DNA from: Acidisarcina sp.
GTDB taxonomy: Bacteria; Acidobacteriota; Terriglobia; Terriglobales; Acidobacteriaceae
Assembly (NCBI GenBank): GCA_035539175.1
Contig: DATLIY010000007.1
Location: 558,001-622,000 of the forward strand
DNA length: 64,000 bases
Direction: 5' to 3'
The translations under genes and the position numbers were made by a program. The notes under the pieces are model-generated. The model had not been told where the DNA came from, searched no databases, and was given only the letters and a program-made list of their open reading frames with translations. Positions 45,292 to 54,134 of the stretch are shown here, piece by piece; within the stretch, counting starts at the first letter, position 1, and each line of letters starts with the position of its first letter.

Positions 45292-45604
45292 GAGTCTACC
45301 TCTATCAAGTTATTAGCTATTAGACGCAGCATATTTTTAAAAGTCGCAATCTCTCGTGCTCTAACCGGAAGTCTTTCTCAACTCGTTTGGAATCCTATAC
45401 TTCCACTGTCCGTGCCCAGACCACCCTGGAACGATGCACAGCTACCTGTAAGGCGGGGACGTGGGGAATATCTGAGAAAAGTGCCATGCCTTCTATCTCA
45501 GATGCGGAGGATAATAGCGCGCCCGCTACCCCGGCTGCATATGGTTATCGGCAAGAAAAGATAGTGGGATCAAAACTCCTGTGCGGGGAGGGATGACTGA
45601 GGGC
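45292..45604. other. Intergenic region between lon and pheA
   Basis: This 313-bp stretch holds the lon promoter region near 45292-45400, where an AT-rich segment lies close to the start. Further on is an 8-bp inverted repeat with an 18-base loop (ATCTGAGA 45470-45477, TCTCAGAT 45496-45503). A 69-codon plus-strand frame (45387-45596) has no coding features and is not called. Confidence 0.55.
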
Positions 45605-46429
45605 TCAGGCGGGTTGCTCAGAATGCCTGTATGAGCCGAGCTCTTTCACCATCGAGCAGTGGTGAAGCAGTTCCTCCATCGGCACCCTGGTGTCGCCGGG
45701 AGCCGTGATCTGGTAGTCCACGTAAAAGACATAGTGCCAAGGCTGTCCGGGAACGGGACGGGATTCGATCTTGGTCAGATTGGTGCCGTGGGCAGAAAAG
45801 ACCTGCAGAGCCTGCACCAGAGTGCCGGGACGGTTCGCTACGGAAAAAGCAAGGCTCACCTTGTTTGCCTTAGGGTCCGGCTGGACCTTTGCAGTTGGGC
45901 GCACGAAAAAGAAGCGCGTGAAATTTTGCGGGTTGTCTTCGATGTCCGCTGCCAGAACGGCCGCGCCATAGTAGGTCGCAGCAATTTGACTGGCTATGCC
46001 CGCCGCGTGAGTCTCCCGCTGTTCCATCAACTGCTTGACGCTTCCCGCGGTGTCGTAGAACGGAAACACCTCCATGTGCTGGTGCTGCTCAAGGAAGTGG
46101 CGGCATTGCGCCAGCGCAACCGGATGCGAGGAGACTCTGCGAATCTCTTCGATCGAGCTGCCGGGCATCGCGATCAGGTTATGACGTATGCGCAGAAGCG
46201 CCTCGCGTTCGATAGTGACATCATGCGCGAGCAGCAGATCGTAGTGCTCCACCACAGGGCCCGCCAGGCTGTTCTCGATCGGGATCACTGCCGCGTCCAC
46301 GTGCCCCTCCACTACACGTCGAAACACCTCTGACGAGAGTGAGCACGGCACAATGGTTGCCTCAGGCTCCATCTTTAATGCAGCTTCGTGACTGAAAGAG
46401 CCGGGCTCTCCCTGGATCGCTATCCTCAT
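45605..46429 (-). CDS. pheA: Prephenate dehydratase
   Basis: The 274-residue protein starts MRIAIQGEPGSFSHEAA and has the PDT domain with IPIENSLAG and the catalytic NFTRFF, followed by an ACT domain with ANRPGTLVQAL and LTKIESRP, the phenylalanine-binding motif. It makes phenylpyruvate from prephenate, with likely feedback control by phenylalanine. No chorismate mutase part is present. I chose ATG 46429, because MRIAIQGEPG is the family N-terminus, with AAGGAGAG upstream; 20 extra codons are open upstream. Confidence 0.93.
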   Translation of the reverse strand: MRIAIQGEPGSFSHEAALKMEPEATIVPCSLSSEVFRRVVEGHVDAAVIPIENSLAGPVVEHYDLLLAHDVTIEREALLRIRHNLIAMPGSSIEEIRRVSSHPVALAQCRHFLEQHQHMEVFPFYDTAGSVKQLMEQRETHAAGIASQIAATYYGAAVLAADIEDNPQNFTRFFFVRPTAKVQPDPKANKVSLAFSVANRPGTLVQALQVFSAHGTNLTKIESRPVPGQPWHYVFYVDYQITAPGDTRVPMEELLHHCSMVKELGSYRHSEQPA

Positions 46430-46496
46430 CAAATCAAGTCTCTCCTTATATCTGCCGAGAACCGGCAACCTACCGCGCGCAGATCGCACCTTATCA

Positions 46497-46524
46497 CTCC
46501 GTAGCTTGAAAAACCTACGGAGGG
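46497..46524 (+). promoter_or_regulatory. Hairpin that could mask the ribosome site of the small membrane protein gene
   Basis: CTCCGTAG (46497-46504) and CTACGGAG (46515-46522) form a perfect 8-bp stem with a 10-base loop. The GGAG of the GGAGGG ribosome site (46519-46524) is in the stem, 11 bases before the ATG at 46535. It could limit translation in the manner of an RNA thermometer or leader switch. Confidence 0.5.
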
Positions 46525-46534
46525 AGAATTAGAA

Positions 46535-46687
46535 ATGCTCTGGACGATTTTTGTAATTCTGTTGGTCCTCTGGCTCGTCGGTTTGATCGGCTTCCACGCG
46601 ATAGGCGCGTACATTCACATACTACTGATCCTTGCCATCGTGGTGTTGCTCATCCAACTGATCAGTGGTCGGCGCCCGAGCGTGTAA
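46535..46687 (+). CDS. Small membrane protein, lmo0937 type
   Basis: This 50-residue protein (MLWTIFVILLVLWLVGLIGF at its start) consists of two membrane helices separated by a short loop with a His-containing turn, and ends in a basic SGRRPSV tail. It matches the small lmo0937-type family. Its function is unknown; relatives are often linked to general stress. The CsbD-family gene follows after 70 bp. A hairpin overlaps its ribosome site. Confidence 0.85.
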   Translation: MLWTIFVILLVLWLVGLIGFHAIGAYIHILLILAIVVLLIQLISGRRPSV

Positions 46688-46757
46688 CTCTAAAGTCCCA
46701 TACCGGGAAGATCGTAATTCCTACAACCGCGAAGCATGAAGTACAAGGAGCCGCAAC

Positions 46758-47057
46758 ATGAACAAAGACCAGATTACCGGAAAGATGGACCAGGTTACCG
46801 GACGCATCAAGGAGAAGGTCGGCGAAGCGGTCGGCAACGAAGAGATGGCGAACAAGGGTGTAGCCGAGCAGGTAAAAGGCGCAGCGAAAGAGACCTGGGG
46901 CAAAGCGAAGGACGTGGCGCACGATGCCGCAAGCGAGCAGCGCAGCAAGGTAGCGGAAAAGGCCACTGAGGTTCGCGAAAAGGCCGTAGATGCCGCGAAC
47001 ACCTTGAAAGACAAGATCAAGACTGGCCTGGATGAGCACGGACGCAAATCCGCATAG
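46758..47057 (+). CDS. CsbD-family stress protein
   Basis: The 99-residue protein begins MNKDQITGKMDQVTGRIKEK, the CsbD signature, and continues as a charged Lys/Ala/Glu-rich helix. CsbD proteins are general-stress proteins of unknown mechanism. The usual length is 60-70 residues, so about 30 residues of amphipathic helix are added at the C-terminus. AAGGAG lies at a good distance before the ATG. It lies after the lmo0937-type gene, probably in one transcript, and ends at a terminator shared with the UbiA gene. Confidence 0.92.
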   Translation: MNKDQITGKMDQVTGRIKEKVGEAVGNEEMANKGVAEQVKGAAKETWGKAKDVAHDAASEQRSKVAEKATEVREKAVDAANTLKDKIKTGLDEHGRKSA

Positions 47058-47074
47058 CCCACAAGTGCTCTGAA

Positions 47075-47115
47075 AAACAGCGGCCCAGCGCTCGGATGAG
47101 CCCTGGGCCGTTTTC
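47075..47115. terminator. Bidirectional terminator between CsbD and UbiA genes
   Basis: CGGCCCAG (47081-47088) pairs with CTGGGCCG (47103-47110). The stem is flanked by GAAAAACAG on the left and TTTTCA on the right, so both converging genes can end here. Confidence 0.8.
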
Positions 47116-47122
47116 AAAAAGC

Positions 47123-47986
47123 CTAGTGGTGAAGAAGAAGATCCGCTGCCACCGACACAAAGAACAGCATGGAGATGATCCCGTTCATTGTGAAGAAGGC
47201 CGCATTCAGACGGCGCAGATCGCGCGGCGAGACGATCAGGTGCTCATAAAGCAGCAGGCTCGCGACGACGACAAGACCCGCCTTCGCAACCCAGCCGAGA
47301 GCAAAGGCATGAATCAGCCAGACCAGCAGCGCCAGCATGATCAGGTGCATTGTGCGAGCAACCCAGAATGCCGCCGTTATTCCCCATGCCTGGGGCACGC
47401 TGTTTAGTCCCACGGTGTGGTCATGCTCCGCATCCTGACAGGCGTACAGCACGTCAAATCCCCCGCCCCAGAAGAGCACTGCACCGGTCAACAACAGGAT
47501 TCGCGGGTCAAGCGTACCACGCACTGCAATCCATGCGGCGGCAGGAGCAATCCCCATCGAGAGCCCCAGAAAAAGGTGCGACCAGCGGGTGAAACGCTTG
47601 GTATAGGAGTAGAACAGCACGATCCCCAGCGCCACCGGCGACAGGAGCAGTGTTAACCGATTCAGCTGCGCGCTCGCCAGCAGAAAAGCCACCGCCATTG
47701 CGACAGTAAACAAGCCAACAAACCCGCGCCCCAGCAGTCCCGCTGGAATCGCACGCGCCTTGGTCCGGGGATTGGCCGCATCCAGATCGGCATCGGCCCA
47801 GCGATTGAAAGCCATTGCCGCCGAGCGAGCCGTCACCATGCAGACAATGATCCACCCGAGCGTTCCTAGATGGGGAATTCCACCGGCAGCCAGCATCGCC
47901 CCTGTAAGGGCGAATGGGAGCGCAAAAACCGAGTGCTCCCACTTGATCATCTCCAGCGTCACACCGACGCTGCGGAAAAATGTCAT
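47123..47986 (-). CDS. UbiA-family prenyltransferase (quinone biosynthesis type)
   Basis: The 287-residue protein has about nine membrane segments and the two Asp-rich motifs of UbiA enzymes: NRWADADLD near residue 61 and YACQDAEHD near residue 183, with YSYTKRFT in the middle. It attaches a polyprenyl chain to an aromatic acid, most likely in menaquinone synthesis, for which the futalosine-pathway MqnP is a candidate. Which substrate it uses cannot be read. It has no nearby quinone genes in the window. Confidence 0.9.
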   Translation of the reverse strand: MTFFRSVGVTLEMIKWEHSVFALPFALTGAMLAAGGIPHLGTLGWIIVCMVTARSAAMAFNRWADADLDAANPRTKARAIPAGLLGRGFVGLFTVAMAVAFLLASAQLNRLTLLLSPVALGIVLFYSYTKRFTRWSHLFLGLSMGIAPAAAWIAVRGTLDPRILLLTGAVLFWGGGFDVLYACQDAEHDHTVGLNSVPQAWGITAAFWVARTMHLIMLALLVWLIHAFALGWVAKAGLVVVASLLLYEHLIVSPRDLRRLNAAFFTMNGIISMLFFVSVAADLLLHH

Positions 47987-48057
47987 TGGTACTCTCCAGT
48001 CAATAGTTTACCGGAGGTTCTCTCGCTGCAAAATGCCGGGTGAGAGGTCGCTCTATA

Positions 48058-48094
48058 CACAAGCGCCTCTATCCAATGGGTAGAGGCGCTTGTG
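48058..48094 (-). terminator. Hairpin terminator of the BON-domain gene
   Basis: A perfect 14-bp stem (CACAAGCGCCTCTA with TAGAGGCGCTTGTG, 9-base loop) lies 20 bases after the stop of the BON gene. The base run after it is not T-rich, so its strength as a terminator is uncertain. Confidence 0.6.
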
Positions 48095-48114
48095 CGATGC
48101 AGCGGCGGCGCTGC

Positions 48115-48921
48115 TTATTTCTTCTTCTTTTCCGTTGGCTGATTGGCCACAACAAGGTTGTTCGTCACCTTGAAGACACCGGGAACCCCATTGGCGCGAA
48201 TGAACGCCGTGTCCTTATCTGCCTGCGAATCCACGACGCCATAGAGTTCCACGTTGCCCCGATCCACCGCAATACGAATCGGCTTGGCGGGGTCAATCGC
48301 GTACTTGTTCAGCGTGGGGTAACCATACACAGCACGCGCGACCTCAAGACGAATCCTGTCATCCATCGGCGACGGCGGCAGCACTTCGATATCGTCGATT
48401 ACATCCTTCACGCCCGGGTAATTGCTCACCAGCGAGAGCGCGGAGTCCTTATCCATCGGCGTGCGAGCGCTGCCCCCCAGGGTCACCACTCCGTTTTGCA
48501 CGCTCACCTTGATGGCATTAAAGACATTTCCGTAACCGACGCGATCATATTGCAGCTTCTCTGCCAAAGCCTGTCCCAACTCCTGATCGGAAATCTCCTT
48601 GCCACCCACTTCGATCTGGTTGCGAACCGCGACCACGTTCTTCACGTGATGCGCCTTCTTATCCGCGTCTTGCTTGTATTCGTAGAGGGAGGTCGTACCG
48701 CTCAGCGTAATGACGCCGTTCTGCACCGTGGCCTGAATCCCTTGAAACCGTGACTTGCCTAACTGCTTATTGATGTCCGTCTGAATCTGGCTGTCATTCT
48801 GTCCCGCAGCAGAACTCGCCTGTTCATCAGCGATAGCTGCTGCATGTGCCGGAACAGCTATCGGAGCAATCCATAGAAACACCGCCAATATACCCGTATA
48901 TCCAATTCTTACTTTGGTCAT
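48115..48921 (-). CDS. Secreted protein with three BON domains
   Basis: The 268-residue protein starts with a signal peptide (MTKVRIGYTGILAVFLW...AHA, cut near residue 29), followed by three BON repeats (about 45-110, 118-187, 192-258), each with IQTDINKQL/VSVQNGVVTLGGS-like phrases. BON domains bind phospholipid and are found in OsmY, so a role at the envelope is likely. The C-terminus is KKKK. The chosen start at 48921 has GAGGAG 10 bases upstream. The 132-bp gap to TamB contains no terminator for it. Confidence 0.9.
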   Translation of the reverse strand: MTKVRIGYTGILAVFLWIAPIAVPAHAAAIADEQASSAAGQNDSQIQTDINKQLGKSRFQGIQATVQNGVITLSGTTSLYEYKQDADKKAHHVKNVVAVRNQIEVGGKEISDQELGQALAEKLQYDRVGYGNVFNAIKVSVQNGVVTLGGSARTPMDKDSALSLVSNYPGVKDVIDDIEVLPPSPMDDRIRLEVARAVYGYPTLNKYAIDPAKPIRIAVDRGNVELYGVVDSQADKDTAFIRANGVPGVFKVTNNLVVANQPTEKKKK

Positions 48922-49098
48922 ATCGAGCTTTCTCCTCAAAGCCATCGCTCGCGGTGCTGCTGCCATGTAGCTTCAAAGTCACCAACGGTACGATGCAGGG
49001 CACGACACCGCGAAACCGCTGATAGTAAAGACTGGATTTTCCGCAAAATGGATGCAACGCCATGAAAATATGTTTGCTATGGCGAGGGTTGCCTGTAA

Positions 49099-52000
49099 CT
49101 AGCGATAGCGCCTGTGAACCTTGACCACCATGCTGAAAACACCGTTTTCATCGCGTACGGCAACCAGGGAAACGTTCCGCGTGATGCCTATCTGCGCCTG
49201 GATCAACTGCTGCGCCGTGCTGTTGACGTTAGTGGCATAGGTCAGCGTAACGTTTCTTGAAACCTGCTGCTCTACCGTAATGCGGGCGGTTGAGTTGCCG
49301 AGCGAACCAACAAACGTGGGATCGATCTTCACGCTGCCCACACCGAATAGCTTCTGCACGCGGTTGCTGACTGTGGCGTTCAATGCGCCACCCAGCAGTG
49401 CATTCGTGGTGGAGTTTGTACCTGCATTCTGCTGCTGCTGCGTGAACATGCTCTGCTCTTCCTGCGTGCGTCCAAGCGCGAGCAGTGCAATCACGTCCGA
49501 CTGCGCCAGCGGCGGCTCCGAGCGATAGGTCACATTCAACTTGTTCGCCGTGCCATGCAGGCCAATCGTGATGTCGTAGTTCTCCACTCGGGCCGTCGCA
49601 TCCAGATCGATCGTTGGATCGATGCGCACCGGATTTGTGAAGTAGATGTCGCCATGCTGCAGCTGATATTGGGTGCCGGCAAAGTTCGCACTGCCTTCCG
49701 TCACGTTGACGCGCCCCAGCACCGAAGGGGAAGCAACCGTGCCACGCACGCGCAGATCCACATCTCCCGCAAGCTTCGCAAAACTATTCTGGAAATTGAG
49801 AGCGGGCGCCGAGGTGATGTGAATGTCCAGACGCACATGATTGGAAGGCGCATTCGGATCCAGCGGAGGCGCCACGCTCGTAGCCGAGCCCACCAGTCCG
49901 GAGATATCCAGGTTGGGATTGATGGCGAAGCGCGTAATCAAAATGTTGCCACTCAGGAGCAGATCCTTTTGCGATCCCTGCAGCCGAAGATTGGCATCGC
50001 CCATCGAGCTGACTCCCGTCGGGTAACGCATGCGAATATTCTTCCCTGAGGCAGTCAAGTCTCCGTAGAGGCCCTGCTGGTAGGTGATGTATCCGCCAAT
50101 CTTCAACTGTCCCCCGCCCGTCTGCGCGGTCAGGCTCTTTACGTCCAACCGATCCTGGTTGAACTGCAGCGTGCCGTTGATCTGGCTCAGTCCGTTTGGC
50201 AGGTCCTGCAGCGTCACGACGCCATTGGTAAAGCGCACCTGCCCGCTCAAATCTGGCCGATCGAGCGTTCCCCGCGCATCGACGACAAAATCTACCCGCC
50301 CTGAAGAAGCAATATCGGGATTCAGAGTCTGCGCAAGCTTTAGATTGACGGCACCATCCCCGTGCAACTTCATTTCGCCGTTTGCGAGAACGCTCATGCT
50401 TCCCTGCGCGCGCAGATTGGTGTCTTCCCCGGTAATATGCAGCGGATCGAGCGTCAGAATTCCGTTCTTGAGAGCAGCATGGATGGGACCGTCGCTCGCC
50501 AGCGGCACGCCCGCCAGCGAAACAGCAAATTGACTCGCACTCAGTTCGCCATTCAGGCGTCTCGGCTCTTTCAGCGGGCCACTTACGGTCGCCTGCCCCT
50601 GGATCGAAGAGTGCGCGGTAAGCCCCTGAATTTTGGCAAAGCGCAGGATCGGATCGATGTCCAGCCCGGTAAAGACCAGCTTCGCCTGGGTCATGTAGCC
50701 ATCGCGCAACTCGGTCTGGCCGTTGATACGCATCTGCGCGCCTGCGAGTTGAGAGTTGGCGGTGTAGAACAGAGATCCATGCTCCGCGTGGGCATCGGCA
50801 TCCAGAGTTCCCAGTTTCTGATTGTCTAAAAGAACATCGGCCAGATGGGCATTGGCGTGGATCGTCGGGTTGTCGATCGCGCCCGAACCATGCGCCTCGA
50901 ACGTAAGCTTTCCGGTAAGTCCGAGATTCTGGCGCTGGATCCGGCGGAAGTGCGAAAGCTCGAATCCCTGCCCCTTCGCATCCGCTCGAAAGCGCTTCGA
51001 TCCCAGGTCGTAGGCCGCATCCCCTGTGATTGTTCCGCCATTCTGGGAGAAGGTCAGCTTCCGGATAGCAAGCTCGCGACCGGCAAAGCCCAGGTCGGCA
51101 TTCAGGCTGCGGTACGGTTCCTCATAGATTTCGCCACCCTTGACCGAGAGATGACCGCCGCCATTCAGGTTATTAAGCGTTCCGCCAGCATGAACATCCA
51201 TGGTCAATTTGCCGGTGACGGGAACCTGCTGCTGCCCTGCAATCGCAAGCACATCGGTCACATCCGCATCCTGCACCCCAAGGGTAGCGTTGATCGCCGA
51301 TTGCTCGTCGAAATTCACATGATGCGGGCTGAGGCGGTGCGGCCGGATGGAGCCAGTCGCATGCACCACCGTATGACCGCGCGCGATTGTCGCCTGTTGA
51401 ATCGAAATCTGCTCCAGCGAATATTCTCCCGTCGCGTCCAGCCGGTCCCACTGGATTTTTTGCTGCCCGGCGGGAGCCGCGGGAGGAGCGGTCGTTGCTG
51501 TACCAAGCAAAGCAGCAGGTCCTGAAGTAGCACGTGCTGGAGTCGATCCGCTCGCAGCAGGCGCCGGGAGAACTGTCGCAAAGTTCGTAGCAACGACGTG
51601 GCCCTTCACAATCGGCTCATAGATGGTTCCCGTTACCTGGCCGTGGAACTCCGCCTGTCCCTGCAACTCAACGGGCAAGGCCTGCACGCCATGTTTGCCG
51701 TTTGCCACCAGCCCCAGGGCGTTCAAGGTACGGTCAAACTCCCCCAGATTCTTCGTGACCAGGTCACCCTGCAGCGCAGAAGTCCGGCTCTCGGGATATA
51801 CGCCAAGCGACCCTTTCACGCTCAGATGCGTGCCGGGCGTCTGCGCCTCCAGCGCCTGAATCTCCACCGTGCCATGGCGATTGAAATACTCCGCATCTAC
51901 CATGCCAGACACCGGAACCTCTCCCTTGGCCGCACTCCGCGTCGGCATCATCGTCATCTTCGCCTTCAGGGTCAGATCGTCTCCGCCCCCTACCCAATCC

Positions 52001-53328
52001 ACTTCCACCGGGCCGGAAACCGCCGTGTCGAAACCGAGATCCTGATAGCGTCGCGCTGCCGTAGCCTTCAGAATCTCTCGCAACGTAATGCCAGATAGTC
52101 TGGCCCGTATAGTGCCCGTCATAGGCTGAGGCTTGGATGGCGCAGAAACCGCATGCCCATTCCGAGGCGAGGCAGACTTATCTTCCACAGCCGGAGACGC
52201 GGTCCCCAGCCAATGCGAGAGCCGCAAACTACCCTGCACTTCGCCCTCGTGATCCAGCGTCGCTACCGCGTCCGTCAGCAGCAGTTCTTCTTCTGTCGCG
52301 TGGATCCTGGTCGTGGCATTCGCACCTCTCACGGTTACATAAGGGGTTGCATAGGTGGCGCCCTGAACATTGGTGTCACCCTCCACCACGAACTTGCTCC
52401 GACCGCCCTGCCCCTTCAGACGAAGAGTCGCGATTCCACCGCCAAGGCCTTCCACCTCTGTCAGTGACTCCACTTCGCGGACGTCGATCTTACCTGTCAT
52501 GGCGAAGTGCCATTGCGGATTGGCAAAATCCTCGATCCCGCCCGACGCTTCCAGCAGGGACGGACCCGTCTTCAAGTGAAGAGCATTCAATTGGGCCGAG
52601 TTACGCCCGAGTTCGAGGTTGAGATCGAGGTTGGAGCGAATCGGGGGCTCCTTGCCACGGTGGGCGGTAAGATCTGCAACGGTTACATTTGCAATGTAGC
52701 GATCCTTGCCATTCGCGGCAGGCACATAGGCAACAGTGGCGCCAAGGTCCTTCGCGGCCAGGTCGAAGGGGATCTTCTTTTGGTTGACGATCACCCATCC
52801 GTCAGCAATCTCCGTGCGATCGACCGCGAGATCAAACAGCGTGTCCTTGATCGGCTTGCCCGGTGCAGAAACCACCTTGGGCCTGGGCTGATTCGTGCTG
52901 CCGTCCGGATAGATGATCAGATGAAAGACAGGGTGCTCGGCGACGAGCAGATTGAGCCCGATCTTCGGTTGCAGGAAGGCAAGAATCTTTGCCCGAATCC
53001 GCAGCTTGTCGACGTGCGCATAGGGGATCTCTCCCGGGCCTTCCAGCCCATGAACGGTCAGGTCATCGGCCTCCAGTTCAAGGTGCAGCAGTCTCCAGCG
53101 GAAGGACTTCAGTTCGACATGCCCTCCCGTTGCCTGCTCGATGGTCGCGATCACCTTTCGCCGCACGCGATCCTGAAACTGTGCCGAATTGGCAAACCAG
53201 GCCAGCAGCACAACGCAGATAGCGATCAGCGCCAGCACTCCGCCGGTAATCGCGAAGACGTGTTTCCAGGGAAATCTGCGGCGCGGCAGATCCACGGGCT
53301 GAGGATCAGGGGTTGGCGGGGCGTTCAT
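49099..53328 (-). CDS. TamB-like translocation and assembly module protein
   Basis: The 1409-residue protein has one N-terminal membrane helix (about 20-45) and a very long repetitive beta-rich body, with a C-terminal DUF490 (TamB) domain seen in NPVRIDPTIDLDATARVEN and SDVIALLALGRTQEE. TamB spans the periplasm as a beta-taco groove and is linked to lipid transport and outer membrane protein assembly. The start at 53328 has AGGAGG 6 bases upstream and overlaps the SurA-like stop (ATGA), placing it third in the operon. Confidence 0.92.
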   Translation of the reverse strand: MNAPPTPDPQPVDLPRRRFPWKHVFAITGGVLALIAICVVLLAWFANSAQFQDRVRRKVIATIEQATGGHVELKSFRWRLLHLELEADDLTVHGLEGPGEIPYAHVDKLRIRAKILAFLQPKIGLNLLVAEHPVFHLIIYPDGSTNQPRPKVVSAPGKPIKDTLFDLAVDRTEIADGWVIVNQKKIPFDLAAKDLGATVAYVPAANGKDRYIANVTVADLTAHRGKEPPIRSNLDLNLELGRNSAQLNALHLKTGPSLLEASGGIEDFANPQWHFAMTGKIDVREVESLTEVEGLGGGIATLRLKGQGGRSKFVVEGDTNVQGATYATPYVTVRGANATTRIHATEEELLLTDAVATLDHEGEVQGSLRLSHWLGTASPAVEDKSASPRNGHAVSAPSKPQPMTGTIRARLSGITLREILKATAARRYQDLGFDTAVSGPVEVDWVGGGDDLTLKAKMTMMPTRSAAKGEVPVSGMVDAEYFNRHGTVEIQALEAQTPGTHLSVKGSLGVYPESRTSALQGDLVTKNLGEFDRTLNALGLVANGKHGVQALPVELQGQAEFHGQVTGTIYEPIVKGHVVATNFATVLPAPAASGSTPARATSGPAALLGTATTAPPAAPAGQQKIQWDRLDATGEYSLEQISIQQATIARGHTVVHATGSIRPHRLSPHHVNFDEQSAINATLGVQDADVTDVLAIAGQQQVPVTGKLTMDVHAGGTLNNLNGGGHLSVKGGEIYEEPYRSLNADLGFAGRELAIRKLTFSQNGGTITGDAAYDLGSKRFRADAKGQGFELSHFRRIQRQNLGLTGKLTFEAHGSGAIDNPTIHANAHLADVLLDNQKLGTLDADAHAEHGSLFYTANSQLAGAQMRINGQTELRDGYMTQAKLVFTGLDIDPILRFAKIQGLTAHSSIQGQATVSGPLKEPRRLNGELSASQFAVSLAGVPLASDGPIHAALKNGILTLDPLHITGEDTNLRAQGSMSVLANGEMKLHGDGAVNLKLAQTLNPDIASSGRVDFVVDARGTLDRPDLSGQVRFTNGVVTLQDLPNGLSQINGTLQFNQDRLDVKSLTAQTGGGQLKIGGYITYQQGLYGDLTASGKNIRMRYPTGVSSMGDANLRLQGSQKDLLLSGNILITRFAINPNLDISGLVGSATSVAPPLDPNAPSNHVRLDIHITSAPALNFQNSFAKLAGDVDLRVRGTVASPSVLGRVNVTEGSANFAGTQYQLQHGDIYFTNPVRIDPTIDLDATARVENYDITIGLHGTANKLNVTYRSEPPLAQSDVIALLALGRTQEEQSMFTQQQQNAGTNSTTNALLGGALNATVSNRVQKLFGVGSVKIDPTFVGSLGNSTARITVEQQVSRNVTLTYATNVNSTAQQLIQAQIGITRNVSLVAVRDENGVFSMVVKVHRRYR

Positions 53329-54134
53329 GCCACACCTCCTGGATCGTCCTGCCCGCTCGGGTTCCTGATGCCGTAGCTGGGATCGAGGACGAGCACATCC
53401 CCCTGATCCCTCAGACTCTTCAGCCAATCCTGCAGCAGCACGTTGACCTTCTCCTGCAACAGAATCTCCTCGATCCGCGACTCAATTGTATTGAGCGGCG
53501 GAGGGGTGACCTTCTCTTTTTCAAACTGCGGGAGCAGGTGCTTTTCGTAATAGGTTTCGATCTCGGAATGGGGGACCCGGATACCGGCGCGAAAACGCGC
53601 CTCGATAAACTTCAAAATTCTAAGGCGCTCGCGCCAGCGAGCCTCCACTTGCTGCTCGGTAAAACCGTTGGCTGCAAGAAAGTTGTGCCATCCTTCGGCT
53701 GTCCCGCAGTGATAGCGCACGCAAGCTGGTATCTGCTTCTTCAGCTCATCGACCCGTTGCAGCACCTCCTGCTGACTTGGTTCCGGCACTTTCAGACGCT
53801 GCTGGGGATCGTTCATCTGCTGCAGAATCAAGGTTCGGTTAACCAGACGCTCCGCGGCAGCCATACGGGAGTCATCCCCTGCCGCAGATGCATAGGGCTG
53901 CAGGGCGGCGTAGCGCACCTCCTCCTGAACATCGCTCTCCAGCAGCACATCCCCGTTGATGATGCCGATCACGTGATCCAAGAGGACCGGGGTTCCCTCC
54001 GCGGCGGGCTTCGTCTCTGGATTTGGCTTCGTCTCTGCGGCTGGCGCAGCCTGCGCACGCAAAACGCCGGACGAGCCAAGCACCAGCGCGACCCCCAGCA
54101 GGCCGAGCCTCGCGAGATGTCGTTTCGCAGTCAA
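53325..54134 (-). CDS. SurA N-terminal-domain-like secreted chaperone without parvulin domain
   Basis: The 269-residue protein has a signal peptide (ends about residue 28, LRAQA) and a SurA-type start, LDHVIGIINGDVLLESDV, then a helical chaperone region up to the end. SurA normally has about 430 residues including two parvulin-type isomerase domains; neither appears here. It should act as a periplasmic chaperone for outer membrane proteins. Both ends overlap neighbours by four bases: its ATG with the Omp85 stop and its TGA with the TamB ATG. Confidence 0.85.
   Translation of the reverse strand: MTAKRHLARLGLLGVALVLGSSGVLRAQAAPAAETKPNPETKPAAEGTPVLLDHVIGIINGDVLLESDVQEEVRYAALQPYASAAGDDSRMAAAERLVNRTLILQQMNDPQQRLKVPEPSQQEVLQRVDELKKQIPACVRYHCGTAEGWHNFLAANGFTEQQVEARWRERLRILKFIEARFRAGIRVPHSEIETYYEKHLLPQFEKEKVTPPPLNTIESRIEEILLQEKVNVLLQDWLKSLRDQGDVLVLDPSYGIRNPSGQDDPGGVA

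Noticed and set aside
45470-45503. 8-bp inverted repeat with 18-base loop between lon and pheA
   Set aside because: Could be an operator, but it lies far from both starts and has no supporting feature.
45387-45596. 69-codon plus-strand frame between lon and pheA
   Set aside because: Low coding character and no start signals.
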